A stretch of DNA of 64,000 nt from an uncultured Mycoplasmatota bacterium (lineage in GTDB: Bacteria > Bacillota_I > Bacilli_A > Izemoplasmatales > Izemoplasmataceae): contig CAJXVW010000001.1 of assembly GCA_913062645.1 (NCBI GenBank), positions 744,001 through 808,000 on the forward strand, given 5' to 3'. This document shows positions 1 to 8,902 of the stretch, one piece after another. The translations under genes were made by a program, and so were the position numbers. How positions within the stretch are numbered: the first letter of the stretch is position 1; each line of letters starts with the position of its first letter. The notes under the pieces were generated by a model. The model did not search any database and was not told the DNA's origin. It was given only the letters and a program-made list of their open reading frames with translations.

Positions 1-1
1 C

Positions 2-1321
2 AACACCGAAATCATCGCGCCGATCCGCTACAACGAACGGCTGATCGGGTTCGTGATCATCTCCGAACGAAACGACGAGACGCCTTATAGTCTGGAAGAG
101 ACCGAATTCTTGCAGACGATCATCAACAACGCAGCGGCGATCATTGAGAATGCCAAGACGATCGAGATGATTCAAAAACAATCGATCACCGACGAACTGA
201 CCAAGTTCTACAATCATCGTCATTTTCAGGAAACCGCCAATCAATGGATCCAGGAACAGCGGTACCGGCGGTTCGGACTGGCGATCATCGACATCGATCA
301 GTTCAAGATCTACAACGATCTCTACGGTCACGCCAGCGGCGATCTTGCGCTCAAGCGGATCAGCGAGATCATCGCCGGTGCAACCACCGACAACGAAATG
401 CTTGTTCGCTACGGCGGCGAGGAGTTCGTGGTTCTCTATCCCCATCTGAAACCGGAAGAGGTCTTCGTCAAGGCCGATCAGATCCGCATCGCCGTCGAGC
501 GCGAGTTTTTACTGTCGGACGACATTCGTGAATTCTTGACGGTGAGTGTCGGCATCGCCAACTACGACGTCAACGGCAATACCCTCGAAGAACTCATCAC
601 CAAGGCCGATCAGGCCGTCATGGAAGGCAAACAAAGCGGTCGCAACAAGACCGTCATGTACCGGGAGAACAGCGAACACAAGAACGTCGACGCCGGCGTT
701 CAGGACAAGATCCGCGACGCCTTCGTGTCAAGCATCTATGCGCTCGCCGCGACGATCGACGCCAAGGATCACTACACCTACGGCCATTCCAACAATGTCG
801 CGCTCCTCTCCGAAGCGTTGGCCCGCAAGGCCGGGTTCGGCGATGACAAGATCGAAGTCGTCCGCAACGCCGGCTTGTTGCACGACATTGGCAAGGTGGG
901 GATCCCCGAAAGCGTCCTGTCCAAACCGGGTTTCCTCAGTCAGGAAGAGTACGAGATCATGAAGAGTCACGTCACCCAGTCGATCAACATCATCAAGCAC
1001 ATCCCCAATCTGATCGACACCGTTCCGATTGTCATCAGCCATCACGAGCGCTACGACGGCAAAGGCTACCCGCGCGGCATCAAGGGCGAGAACATCCCCG
1101 TGCTCGGGCGCGTCATCTGCATCGCCGACGCGTTCGACGCGATGACGACGGATCGACCGTATCGCAAGGGGTTGTCGCTCGAACAGGCGATTTTCGAACT
1201 CAAGAAGAATGCCGGATCGCAGTTCGATCCGATGCTGGTCGATCTGTTCATCGAACTCGCCCAGAGCGGTGAGCTCAATCTGCTGCAACTGGAAAACAGA
1301 CCATCGTTCAACGGCGCGTGA
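2..1321 (+). CDS. GAF-GGDEF-HD-GYP cyclic-di-GMP protein (5' truncated)
   Basis: The reading frame is open to the left window edge, so the gene starts outside; 439 residues are visible. The first ~55 residues look like the end of a GAF domain. A GGDEF domain follows (RYGGEEF near visible residue 137), then an HD-GYP domain with HDIGKVGIP near residue 293 and HHERYDGKGYP near residue 347. From family knowledge, GGDEF makes cyclic-di-GMP and HD-GYP hydrolyses it, so this is a cytosolic bifunctional or switch-type turnover protein. Both active-site signatures look intact. The RxxD inhibitory site normally just before GGDEF is not present (TDNE at that place). A start at GTG 53 would be internal to the GAF domain and is not the true start. 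A hairpin terminator follows about 80 bases after the stop. Confidence 0.9.
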   Translation, partial: NTEIIAPIRYNERLIGFVIISERNDETPYSLEETEFLQTIINNAAAIIENAKTIEMIQKQSITDELTKFYNHRHFQETANQWIQEQRYRRFGLAIIDIDQFKIYNDLYGHASGDLALKRISEIIAGATTDNEMLVRYGGEEFVVLYPHLKPEEVFVKADQIRIAVEREFLLSDDIREFLTVSVGIANYDVNGNTLEELITKADQAVMEGKQSGRNKTVMYRENSEHKNVDAGVQDKIRDAFVSSIYALAATIDAKDHYTYGHSNNVALLSEALARKAGFGDDKIEVVRNAGLLHDIGKVGIPESVLSKPGFLSQEEYEIMKSHVTQSINIIKHIPNLIDTVPIVISHHERYDGKGYPRGIKGENIPVLGRVICIADAFDAMTTDRPYRKGLSLEQAIFELKKNAGSQFDPMLVDLFIELAQSGELNLLQLENRPSFNGA

Positions 1322-1400
1322 GTGCTGGCATGGGGAGGATGTTCACTCGTTTGCAGCGTTGATGGATCACCAGTAGCGATCGATTTGTAAAACAATCACA

Positions 1401-1427
1401 GCATCCGTGCAAACGGGTGCTTTTTTT
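1401..1427 (+). terminator. Intrinsic terminator after the GGDEF-HD-GYP gene
   Basis: GCATCCG pairs with CGGGTGC (one G-U) across a 6-base loop and is followed by seven T. Confidence 0.8.
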
Positions 1428-1467
1428 GTCCGTCGATCTGGTATATAATAAAGATAGAGGTGATAAC

Positions 1468-1938
1468 ATGAAACACATCATCAAACATTACGAGGAACGG
1501 TACTTCATCGGTGTCGAGGTCGAAGGAGGCGTCGACTTCGACTCGCTCGCTTCGATTCAGACGCTGTGGGACACGTTCCTTACGGAAGACATGAAATTGA
1601 TCGCGGACGCCCCGATCACCACCAAATGCATCGGGCTCGAATGCTATCCGCCGGATTTCATGGAAACCAGGTCGTTCGACTATTTCGCGCTGGTTCAGAC
1701 GGAACGCTTGATTCACCGCGACGGGTTCGTGTCCAAAAAGCTGCCGGCCGGCAATTACATCAGTTTCCCGATCGAGTTCGATCACATCCGTGACGGCATC
1801 CAACGGGTCTACAACTATCTTCGCGATCAGGACATCGCCGTTCACATGGCGTTCGATTTTGAGGATTATCTCGAAGAACAGGATTACACCAAGCCGGGTG
1901 CGATTCTTCATTTCTCGTTCCTGTTGGAAGAGAAGTAG
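1468..1938 (+). CDS. GyrI-like / AraC effector-binding domain protein
   Basis: A 156-residue single-domain protein resembling the GyrI-like small-molecule-binding fold found at the end of AraC/BmrR-type regulators. Features that fit: an opening strand YFIGVEVEG, the Trp-containing segment LWDTFL, the stretch CIGLECYPPDF, and the late motif LPAGNYISFP. There is no DNA-binding domain, so it would act as a stand-alone ligand binder. ATG 1468 is chosen because GAGGTGAT lies just upstream; an in-frame start at 1417 would lie in the terminator of the preceding gene and lacks a ribosome site. A TATAAT at 1444-1449 could be the -10 box. Its stop abuts the ATG of the next gene with no gap, so the two are translationally coupled. 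The ligand is unknown and the family call rests on pattern recognition. Confidence 0.5.
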   Translation: MKHIIKHYEERYFIGVEVEGGVDFDSLASIQTLWDTFLTEDMKLIADAPITTKCIGLECYPPDFMETRSFDYFALVQTERLIHRDGFVSKKLPAGNYISFPIEFDHIRDGIQRVYNYLRDQDIAVHMAFDFEDYLEEQDYTKPGAILHFSFLLEEK

Positions 1939-2820
1939 ATGGACATCAACAAGTACATCGACTGGTTACCGGAATCGAACAAGACACTCGGCGCAGCATT
2001 GCTTCGTCATCTTGAATCGCCCCATGACGATGCCATCCTGGCGGCACTGGAAGCGTATCAGAACGACGATGGTGGTTTTGGCCACGGGCTCGAGCCGGAC
2101 ATTCAGATGCCCGCCTCCAGCGTCGCCGCCACTAATGTCGCCGTGAATTTGCTGGAGGACGTGGTTTCGTCCCCGCGGAAAACCAACATGATTCAGCGTA
2201 TCGTCGCATATTTTGAAGCAACCTACGACAAGGACACATTAAGCTGGGACATCGTCCCACCCGAGGTGGACGATCACCCGCACGCCGTTTGGTGGAACTA
2301 CGCTGACATCGACGGATTCACCTACGGCAATCCCAATCCGGAAGTGGCCGGTTTCCTGGCGCAACATCGGCGCCATCTGCGCGAACTCGATCTGCAACCG
2401 TTGCTCGACAAAGTGGTTTCGCACATCAACGAAGCGCCGCTGGAAACGATCTCGATGCACAGCTTGCTCAGCATGCTGCGTTTCTACACGCGCGTTGATG
2501 AGGTGGTGCAACACAGCATCCGCAAGCGACTCGGTGAACTGGTGGATTCCCTCGTTGCCGTACGTACGGACGAATGGGAAGGATATGTCTTGGAGCCATA
2601 CAAGGTGGCCGAGATCGCACCGGAGTTCCTGCGCGAACATGCCGACGCTTTGCGCGATAACATCGCCTATCATCAAACGTTGCTGGCGAACGGTCTTCCC
2701 CAACCGACATGGCAATGGTACCAGTACGAAGACGTGTTTGAACAGGTCAAAGAAGACTGGGTGGCACTACTGACTTATGGTGTTTTGAAAACAATTGTGC
2801 GGTTTGGAAAACAACTCTGA
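1939..2820 (+). CDS. Prenyltransferase/squalene-oxidase-repeat-like protein (alpha-alpha barrel)
   Basis: A 293-residue soluble protein. The segment LEAYQNDDGGFGHGLEPD (residues ~35-52) is a typical QNxDGGFG-type repeat of the terpenoid cyclase / protein prenyltransferase alpha-alpha barrel superfamily, and the following text is helix-rich with HAVWWNYAD. No DxDD or other cyclase acid motif is evident, so catalytic activity is doubtful. Many short proteins of this fold in Bacillota have no assigned function. The gene starts directly after the stop of the GyrI-like gene, so the pair probably works together. A terminator whose loop contains the stop codon closes the unit. Confidence 0.55.
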   Translation: MDINKYIDWLPESNKTLGAALLRHLESPHDDAILAALEAYQNDDGGFGHGLEPDIQMPASSVAATNVAVNLLEDVVSSPRKTNMIQRIVAYFEATYDKDTLSWDIVPPEVDDHPHAVWWNYADIDGFTYGNPNPEVAGFLAQHRRHLRELDLQPLLDKVVSHINEAPLETISMHSLLSMLRFYTRVDEVVQHSIRKRLGELVDSLVAVRTDEWEGYVLEPYKVAEIAPEFLREHADALRDNIAYHQTLLANGLPQPTWQWYQYEDVFEQVKEDWVALLTYGVLKTIVRFGKQL

Positions 2821-2839
2821 TTGTTTTCCTTATTTTTTT
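2806..2839 (+). terminator. Intrinsic terminator overlapping the stop of the barrel protein
   Basis: GGAAAACAA pairs perfectly with TTGTTTTCC around a CTCTGA loop that holds the stop codon; the tail is TTATTTTTTT. Confidence 0.9.
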
Positions 2840-2888
2840 GGGGAACAAATGGAGCCTCATTCGTATCATACGGTTGAGGTGATAATTC

Positions 2889-4727
2889 ATGAAGAAACTG
2901 TTTCTGATGATGGCACTGTTGGTGTTGTTTGGTTTGACGAGCCTGTCCGCAGCGACATTCCCGTTTTCGCTGCCAGGCGGAAAGAATTATCTGGATCCCG
3001 AGAACATGTTTTTTGCCGATGGTCGCGTGTCACTGTCCGATCCGATTCTGATCAAGCCGAACACGGACTATGTGTTGAGCTTTCCAGGGGATGCATTGAT
3101 CGATGATGTCACGGTGGAAATCGTGTCGTCCACAACGTCCTATCTGAACGGCGAAGCGGCGATGTTGCCGGCTTGTAGCGTGACAAGTGAGTTCACGACC
3201 TGTCAGTTCACATCCGATGGGAACGAACAGTATCTCGAGATTCAGATTACCGGATTCAATCTCGATCAGTACATTTTCTATTACGGGTACGATCAGTTCC
3301 AGCTGGAAGAAGGTACCGTGCGAACCGCATATGAACCGTACGTTGCTCCATACACGGACGTCACAAGTCCGGAGTTTTCCGGAAATGCAGCGTTTGTGAA
3401 AGCCTATTATGAATCGTATCCACTCAGCCAGATCATCGCCGACCACATCTACGTCTACGATGACATCGATGGCGATCTGACCGACCAGATCGTCGTAACC
3501 CACGATGAATACTCGGCGAACATGAACACCGCCGGGGAATACGACGTCACACTGGAAGCGTCGGACAGCAGTGGCAACACGTCTTCGTTTGGACTGACGA
3601 TTCTCGTCAAGGACGAGTTGGCACCCGACATCATCGGACCGACGACCATCACCACCCCAGTGGACGATCAGATGACCATTGAAGCGTTGATCGCGGCTCA
3701 TTATGCGGCCACCGATGGTCATGACGGTGCGTTGCCGATCACGGTGGTGAGCGATGCCTATACCGCCAACATGACCATGCTGGGTAGTTATGCGGTGGAA
3801 CTCGCCGCAACGGACGCTTCCGGCAACACGACATCGAAGACGATCGACATCAACGTCGTTGATTTGCTGGCACCAACGCTTGAAAGTGATTCGAACATCA
3901 CCATCGTGCTGAGTAATCCACAGGATTTGACGATGATTCTCGATCAATTGGTGATCCAGGACAATTATGATTCCGCGGCATCGCTGGAACGCAGTGTGAT
4001 CGCTGATCAATATACGTCGAACGAGTTGTCAACCGGCACCTACGTGGTGGAAGTGTCCTACACCGATGCGAGTTTCAATACGGCGTTGTTCGTACTGAAC
4101 ATCACCATCGTCGATGACATCGCTCCGACGATCACGGGGACGGACACGATCTCGACGTCGTACACGACGGCACCAACTATGTCCGAGCTTTTGGACGAGC
4201 TTATTGTTGCGGATAATCATGACCTGCTGGACATCAACGATCTTGTGATTGTGGCGAATACGTACGGCAATCGCAGCGAAACAGTGGGGGACTTCTACGT
4301 CGAATATGAACTGCAGGACGACTCCGGAAATGTCGCAACCCACCGCATCGACATCACACTTGTGGACGATCAAGCGCCCTCGATCTACGTGGACAACTTC
4401 CTGATCACGGTAACACCGGATGCTTCGTTCAGTCCGATGGACGCGCTCAATCTCTTAATGAACAATGCCGATCTGCCTGTAGATGATTACGACATCATGA
4501 CATTGCGCGACGAGTATACCGGTCATGAGGATCAACCTGGTGTCTATGAGTATCAACTTCGTTTTGTCGCCAGCGATGGTACGACCTACGATCGCGAGTT
4601 CATCATCAAAGTACCCGAATCATCCCCCGTCGAGATGGATCGTGTGAAACTTATTCGCAATGCACTTACCTATTCTGGTTTGATTGGATTCACCGCATTC
4701 GTCGTCATCAAACAACGAAAAAGCTGA
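2889..4727 (+). CDS. Secreted, membrane-anchored Ig-like repeat protein (DUF5011-like)
   Basis: A 612-residue protein. Residues 1-21 (MKKLFLMMALLVLFGLTSLS, then A) form a Sec signal peptide. A ~130-residue N-terminal region is followed by about five repeats of ~85 residues, each starting near APxI or PEF and containing D-x-SGN-T, as in HYR/DUF5011-type immunoglobulin-like domains (for example DSSGNTSS, DASGNTTS, DDSGNVAT). A hydrophobic C-terminal segment (GLIGFTAFVVI) followed by KQRKS suggests a membrane anchor; there is no LPxTG motif and no lipobox. It is probably displayed on the outer face for adhesion or as a stalk; the ligand is unknown. The start has GAGGTGAT upstream. It is a single-gene unit ended by a strong hairpin. 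Confidence 0.75.
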   Translation: MKKLFLMMALLVLFGLTSLSAATFPFSLPGGKNYLDPENMFFADGRVSLSDPILIKPNTDYVLSFPGDALIDDVTVEIVSSTTSYLNGEAAMLPACSVTSEFTTCQFTSDGNEQYLEIQITGFNLDQYIFYYGYDQFQLEEGTVRTAYEPYVAPYTDVTSPEFSGNAAFVKAYYESYPLSQIIADHIYVYDDIDGDLTDQIVVTHDEYSANMNTAGEYDVTLEASDSSGNTSSFGLTILVKDELAPDIIGPTTITTPVDDQMTIEALIAAHYAATDGHDGALPITVVSDAYTANMTMLGSYAVELAATDASGNTTSKTIDINVVDLLAPTLESDSNITIVLSNPQDLTMILDQLVIQDNYDSAASLERSVIADQYTSNELSTGTYVVEVSYTDASFNTALFVLNITIVDDIAPTITGTDTISTSYTTAPTMSELLDELIVADNHDLLDINDLVIVANTYGNRSETVGDFYVEYELQDDSGNVATHRIDITLVDDQAPSIYVDNFLITVTPDASFSPMDALNLLMNNADLPVDDYDIMTLRDEYTGHEDQPGVYEYQLRFVASDGTTYDREFIIKVPESSPVEMDRVKLIRNALTYSGLIGFTAFVVIKQRKS

Positions 4728-4745
4728 CAGCTTGTCAGCTTTTTT
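4718..4745 (+). terminator. Intrinsic terminator of the Ig-like protein gene
   Basis: A 12-base perfect stem (arm AAAAAGCTGACA) closes a 3-base loop; the descending arm merges into the T tract. The stop codon lies inside the ascending arm. Confidence 0.9.
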
Positions 4746-4746
4746 A

Positions 4747-4775
4747 TTGACTTGACGAAACCAACCGTTTATAAT
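4747..4775 (+). promoter_or_regulatory. Promoter of the marR-ABC operon
   Basis: TTGACT and TATAAT are separated by 17 bases. The -10 box lies 2 bases before the first MarR-type operator. Confidence 0.85.
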
Positions 4776-4777
4776 AA

Positions 4778-4815
4778 TTAGGTAATACCTAACAAGATAA
4801 TTAGGTTTCACCTAA
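4778..4815 (+). promoter_or_regulatory. Twin MarR-type operators
   Basis: Two perfect 6-3-6 palindromes, TTAGGT-AAT-ACCTAA at 4778-4792 and TTAGGT-TTC-ACCTAA at 4801-4815, have centres 23 bases apart. They lie between the -10 box and the ribosome site of the marR gene. Placement implies autorepression; binding is inferred. Confidence 0.8.
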
Positions 4816-4842
4816 CAGCACGAATTAAAGGAGGACGTTCCG

Positions 4843-5268
4843 ATGGAGCGAGAAGACGTACGCAATGCCTTCAACACGTTCTTGAAGATGTATGCACAGG
4901 CATGCAATGAAGTCTACGATGAGATTCATTTCGATCGCATCAAGGGTAGTCGATTCAAGTATCTCAAAGAGATTCATCGTCGAGGCGAAACGACGTTGAC
5001 CGAACTCGCCGAGCACTTCGACTTGTCGAAACCAACCGTCACCGAGGTCATCAATACCTTTTTGGACAATGGCTTCATTCGCAAACGCAAATGCGAGGAC
5101 GACAAACGTGTCTGGTATATATCACTCACTGAAATGGGCGAAACATTGGCCACCACCAATGTCTTGGAAAGTCAACGCGCCGTGCAAAAGATGTACGACA
5201 GATTGTCCAAAAAAGAATTGAAACATCTGGTGAAACTGTTTCGCAAGTTTGGAGAGGATCCCTCATGA
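4843..5268 (+). CDS. MarR-family transcriptional regulator
   Basis: A 141-residue winged-helix protein with the MarR layout: a dimerisation helix, then a helix-turn-helix (TTLTELAEHFDLSKPTVTEV, residues ~48-67), then a wing containing CEDDKRVWYISLTEMG. AAAGGAGG precedes the ATG. Its last bases form ATGA with the start of the first ABC subunit, so regulator and exporter share one message. Two identical-arm palindromes stand between its promoter and start, which suggests it represses itself and the exporter until a ligand is bound. The ligand is not predictable. Family assignment is firm and target assignment is by context. Confidence 0.88.
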   Translation: MEREDVRNAFNTFLKMYAQACNEVYDEIHFDRIKGSRFKYLKEIHRRGETTLTELAEHFDLSKPTVTEVINTFLDNGFIRKRKCEDDKRVWYISLTEMGETLATTNVLESQRAVQKMYDRLSKKELKHLVKLFRKFGEDPS

Positions 5269-7040
5269 TATACGGTAAATCCATCAAGAAATACTACATC
5301 CAGAACTGGTACTGGTTCCTGATCGGTGTTGTTACCATCGCGCTGATCGATTACCTCCAGTTGCTGATTCCCGGCCTGATCGGACAAATTGTCGACGGCT
5401 TGGAGAATCTAACCATCGACATGGATGGCATCATTTCCATCCTCATGACGATGGCGATCTACGTGTTGATCATCATGGCCGGTCGGTTCATTTGGCGAAT
5501 GAGCATCCTTGGTGCATCGCGTCGATTTGATTATGGCCTTCGCAATGACATGTTCGCTCATGCGGAGAAATTGTCCAATGAGTTCTACAGCGAACACAAG
5601 GTCGGCGGACTGATGGCTTATTTCACCAACGACATCGAAACGGTGCGACGCACGGTTGGCTTTGGCATGGTCATGGTCGTCGATGCGTTGTTCATGGGAG
5701 GCTTGGCGATCTATCGGATGTATCTGATTGATGCGACATTGACACTCTTCACCGCCGTCCCGATGTTTGTCATCGCCATCGTCGGCAGTCACATCGGTCG
5801 CAAGATGCGTTCCAAATTCAAAGAAGCGCAAAAGGCATTCGAAGACCTCAGCGATTATACCAATGAATCGCTCAGCGGCATCCGCGTCATCAAGGCGTTC
5901 GTCAAAGAGATGCTGGACATGCGGCAGTTCTTGAGTGTGAACGCCAATGCCAAACAGAAGAACATCGAGTTTGTCCGCATGCAGGCGATGCTCGATACGT
6001 TCGTCCGGACATTCATCAGCCTCATATTCGTCATCATTCTCGGATATGGTGGCTACCTGGTCTATATCACCAATGAACTCGGGGCCGCCTCACGTCTGAC
6101 GCCGGGACGTCTGGTTGAGTTCTTCTATACCTTCAATCTGTTGATCTGGCCGATGATGGCCATCGGTCGCATCATCAACATGCGCAGTCGCGGTAAGGCA
6201 TCGCTTCAGCGCATCGAAACGATTCTCGACGAGCCGATCGACGTCAAGGACGCCGATGACGTGCTCGACATCGATACACTGCATGGCGACATCGAATTCC
6301 GCCATATGACGTTCCGCTATCCGGATGGCAAAACCGATGTTCTCAAAGACATCAATTTCCACATCAAAGCCGGTGAAACAGTCGGCATCCTCGGTCGCAC
6401 CGGCAGTGGCAAAACCAGCATCGTCGACTTGCTGCTGCGGATCTACAATGTCGAAGAAGGATCCATTTTCCTCGATGGCCATGACATCATGAAACTACCG
6501 CTGGTAACGGTGCGCGACAGCATCGGGTATGTGCCACAGGACGGATTCCTGTTCTCCGATTCCATCCGCAACAACATCTCGTTGTCGTTCAGCAAGAATC
6601 CGACGCTCCATCGAGATGTCGAACAGGCAGCGACATTGTCAGCCGTCCACGACAACATCGTCGAGTTCAGCGACGGCTACGACACCGTCATCGGTGAGCG
6701 TGGCGTGACATTGTCGGGTGGACAACGGCAGCGCGTGGCAATCGCCCGGGCATTGATCAAGAACAGCCCGATCATGATCCTCGACGACAGCGTCAGCGCC
6801 GTTGACACGTCAACGGAAGTGACGATTCTGAAGAATCTCAAACAAGTTCGCAAAGGCAAGACGACCCTCCTCATCGCACACCGCATCACGACCATCAAGA
6901 GCGCCGACAAAATCATCATCGTTGACAACGGCGAAGTGTTGGATGTCGGTAGTCACGACGAACTGTACGAGCGTTGCGAGTTCTACCGCGACATGGTGGA
7001 ACGGCAACGACTGGAAGACGAAATGGAGGTGCAGGAATAA
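5265..7040 (+). CDS. ABC exporter subunit A, degenerate catalytic site (pair 1)
   Basis: A 591-residue half-transporter: six-helix ABC exporter membrane domain (residues ~15-310), then a nucleotide-binding domain with Walker A GRTGSGKTS (~376), signature LSGGQ (~482), Walker B MILDDSVSAVD and H-loop IAHRITT. The residue after Walker B Asp is Asp, not the catalytic Glu. In BmrCD/LmrCD/TmrAB-type heterodimers this marks the subunit that contributes the non-catalytic Walker site but the intact signature. The start overlaps the MarR stop (ATGA) and the stop overlaps the next ATG (TAATG). Probable function: export of drugs or lipophilic compounds across the membrane as a heterodimer with the next gene product. 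The substrate is unknown. Confidence 0.88.
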   Translation: MIYGKSIKKYYIQNWYWFLIGVVTIALIDYLQLLIPGLIGQIVDGLENLTIDMDGIISILMTMAIYVLIIMAGRFIWRMSILGASRRFDYGLRNDMFAHAEKLSNEFYSEHKVGGLMAYFTNDIETVRRTVGFGMVMVVDALFMGGLAIYRMYLIDATLTLFTAVPMFVIAIVGSHIGRKMRSKFKEAQKAFEDLSDYTNESLSGIRVIKAFVKEMLDMRQFLSVNANAKQKNIEFVRMQAMLDTFVRTFISLIFVIILGYGGYLVYITNELGAASRLTPGRLVEFFYTFNLLIWPMMAIGRIINMRSRGKASLQRIETILDEPIDVKDADDVLDIDTLHGDIEFRHMTFRYPDGKTDVLKDINFHIKAGETVGILGRTGSGKTSIVDLLLRIYNVEEGSIFLDGHDIMKLPLVTVRDSIGYVPQDGFLFSDSIRNNISLSFSKNPTLHRDVEQAATLSAVHDNIVEFSDGYDTVIGERGVTLSGGQRQRVAIARALIKNSPIMILDDSVSAVDTSTEVTILKNLKQVRKGKTTLLIAHRITTIKSADKIIIVDNGEVLDVGSHDELYERCEFYRDMVERQRLEDEMEVQE

Positions 7041-8836
7041 TGCCTCCGAGAATGGAACGCAGCATCGACAACAATCGTCTGCACACGATGAAGGATGGCG
7101 AAATCGTTCGTCGTCTGTTGCATTATGCCAAACCGTTTATCAAACCGTTCCTGATCGTCTTCGCGATCATGATCGTGACCGTCACCCTGAGCATTTACGA
7201 ACCGATCCTGCTGGGACAGTCGGTCGATGTCATCATCTACGATTTCGATCCCGCCGAACTGACGCGACTGCTCAGCATCCTGGTGGTCATCATTCTGTTG
7301 TCCAATGCCTTCAATTTTGCCCAGACGATCCTTCTCAACACGATCGGGCAAGGCATCATTTACGACATCCGAGCCGATATTTACCAGCATCTGCAGACGC
7401 ATGATCTGGCGTATCTCAACAGCAAGCCGGCTGGCGCGCTGGTGACCCGCGTCACCAACGATACCAACACCCTCAACGAAATGTATACAAGCGTCATCAT
7501 CAGCGTGTTCTTCAATGTGATGAAGATCTTCGGGATTCTCATCGCAATGTTCGTGCTCAATGCGCGCCTGACCTTGTACGTGCTGATTGTGATCCCGTTC
7601 ATCTTCCTGTTCGCCTTTCTGTTTCGGACGCTGTCGCGGAAGGCCTATCGCAAGGTCCGTGCCAATCTGTCCAGCGTCAACGCATTTCTCGCCGAGCATC
7701 TGTCGGGCATGAAGATCATTCAGATTTTCAACAAGGAACAAATCAAGTTCAACCAGTTCAACGAACGCAACGAGACGCTCAAGAAGTCGTACTATCGTCA
7801 GATCACGATCTTCGGTGTGTTCCGACCAACGATGTACATGTTGTACATGATCGCCGTCATCATCGTGTTCTATTTTGGTAGCGAATCGGTGCTCGATGGA
7901 GCGATCCGGATCGGTATCCTCGTCACCTTCCATCGCTATGCCGGCGATTTCTTCCAGCCGATTCAGCAACTGGCGCAGCAATTCAACACGATACAAAGCG
8001 CCTTTGCCGCCAGTGAGCGCATCTTCGGCATCCTCGACACCAAAGCGGAGGTCGTCGATCAGCCTGACGCCATCGAACTTGAAGACATCAAGGGTGAAAT
8101 CGAGTTCAAGAACGTCTGGTTCAAATACGTCAAAGACGAGTGGGTTCTACGCGACGTATCGTTCAAGGTCAACGCCATGGAGAGCGTCGCATTCGTAGGC
8201 GCCACGGGCGCTGGAAAAACCACCATCCTGAGTCTCATTACCCGGTACTACGACATCCAGAAAGGCCAGATTCTGTTGGATGGCATCGACATCAAGACAA
8301 TCAAGATTTCGTCCCTCCGCAAGTTCATCGGCCAGATGCTTCAAGACGTGTTCATGTTCAGCGGTACGATCCGCTCCAACATCACGCTGCGCGACGAATC
8401 GATCACCGATGAGGAAATGCGGCAAGCGTGTCATTACGTCAACGCCAACTACTTCATCGACAAACTTGAGAACACCTACGATGAGCGCGTGCGCGAGCGC
8501 GGCAACAACTTCTCGAGCGGACAACGCCAGCTGCTCAGTTTCGCCCGCACGATCGTTCACAAACCGCGCGTGATGATTCTCGATGAAGCCACCAGCAACA
8601 TCGATACCGAGACCGAACAACTGATTCAGGACTCGCTCTATAAAATGATGTCGATCGGCACGATGATGATCGTCGCCCATCGTCTCAGCACGATTCAGCA
8701 CGTGGACAACATCATCGTGCTCAGCAAAGGACGCATCATCGAACAGGGCAATCATCAGGAACTGCTCAAGCAGCGCGGTCATTATTACGACCTGTATCGC
8801 CTGCAATACCAGGATCAAAGTGAAGAAGGTGCATAA
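7040..8836 (+). CDS. ABC exporter subunit B, catalytic Walker site (pair 1)
   Basis: A 598-residue half-transporter: membrane domain (~30-330) and nucleotide-binding domain with Walker A GATGAGKTT (~387), an altered signature FSSGQ in place of LSGGQ (~491), Walker B MILDEATSNID with the catalytic Glu, and H-loop VAHRLST. This complements the preceding subunit, giving one consensus and one degenerate ATP site. ATG 7040 is used because GGAGGTG stands just upstream and the start overlaps the previous stop; an in-frame start at 6974 would lie deep inside the first gene. A hairpin that contains the stop codon ends the operon. Confidence 0.88.
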   Translation: MPPRMERSIDNNRLHTMKDGEIVRRLLHYAKPFIKPFLIVFAIMIVTVTLSIYEPILLGQSVDVIIYDFDPAELTRLLSILVVIILLSNAFNFAQTILLNTIGQGIIYDIRADIYQHLQTHDLAYLNSKPAGALVTRVTNDTNTLNEMYTSVIISVFFNVMKIFGILIAMFVLNARLTLYVLIVIPFIFLFAFLFRTLSRKAYRKVRANLSSVNAFLAEHLSGMKIIQIFNKEQIKFNQFNERNETLKKSYYRQITIFGVFRPTMYMLYMIAVIIVFYFGSESVLDGAIRIGILVTFHRYAGDFFQPIQQLAQQFNTIQSAFAASERIFGILDTKAEVVDQPDAIELEDIKGEIEFKNVWFKYVKDEWVLRDVSFKVNAMESVAFVGATGAGKTTILSLITRYYDIQKGQILLDGIDIKTIKISSLRKFIGQMLQDVFMFSGTIRSNITLRDESITDEEMRQACHYVNANYFIDKLENTYDERVRERGNNFSSGQRQLLSFARTIVHKPRVMILDEATSNIDTETEQLIQDSLYKMMSIGTMMIVAHRLSTIQHVDNIIVLSKGRIIEQGNHQELLKQRGHYYDLYRLQYQDQSEEGA

Positions 8837-8850
8837 TTGCACCTTTTTTA
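8826..8850 (+). terminator. Intrinsic terminator of the marR-ABC operon
   Basis: AAGGTGCA pairs with TGCACCTT around TAAT, followed by T residues. The stop codon is within the hairpin. Confidence 0.85.
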
Positions 8851-8863
8851 TTTCGCCTGATGA

Positions 8864-8872
8864 TGGTATAAT
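8864..8872 (+). promoter_or_regulatory. Extended -10 promoter of the Cache-PAS-GGDEF gene
   Basis: TGG-TATAAT without a clear -35 box, about 30 bases before the GTG start. Confidence 0.6.
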
Positions 8873-8902
8873 AGCGATAGTACGAACCTAGGGGGTGACG
8901 TT

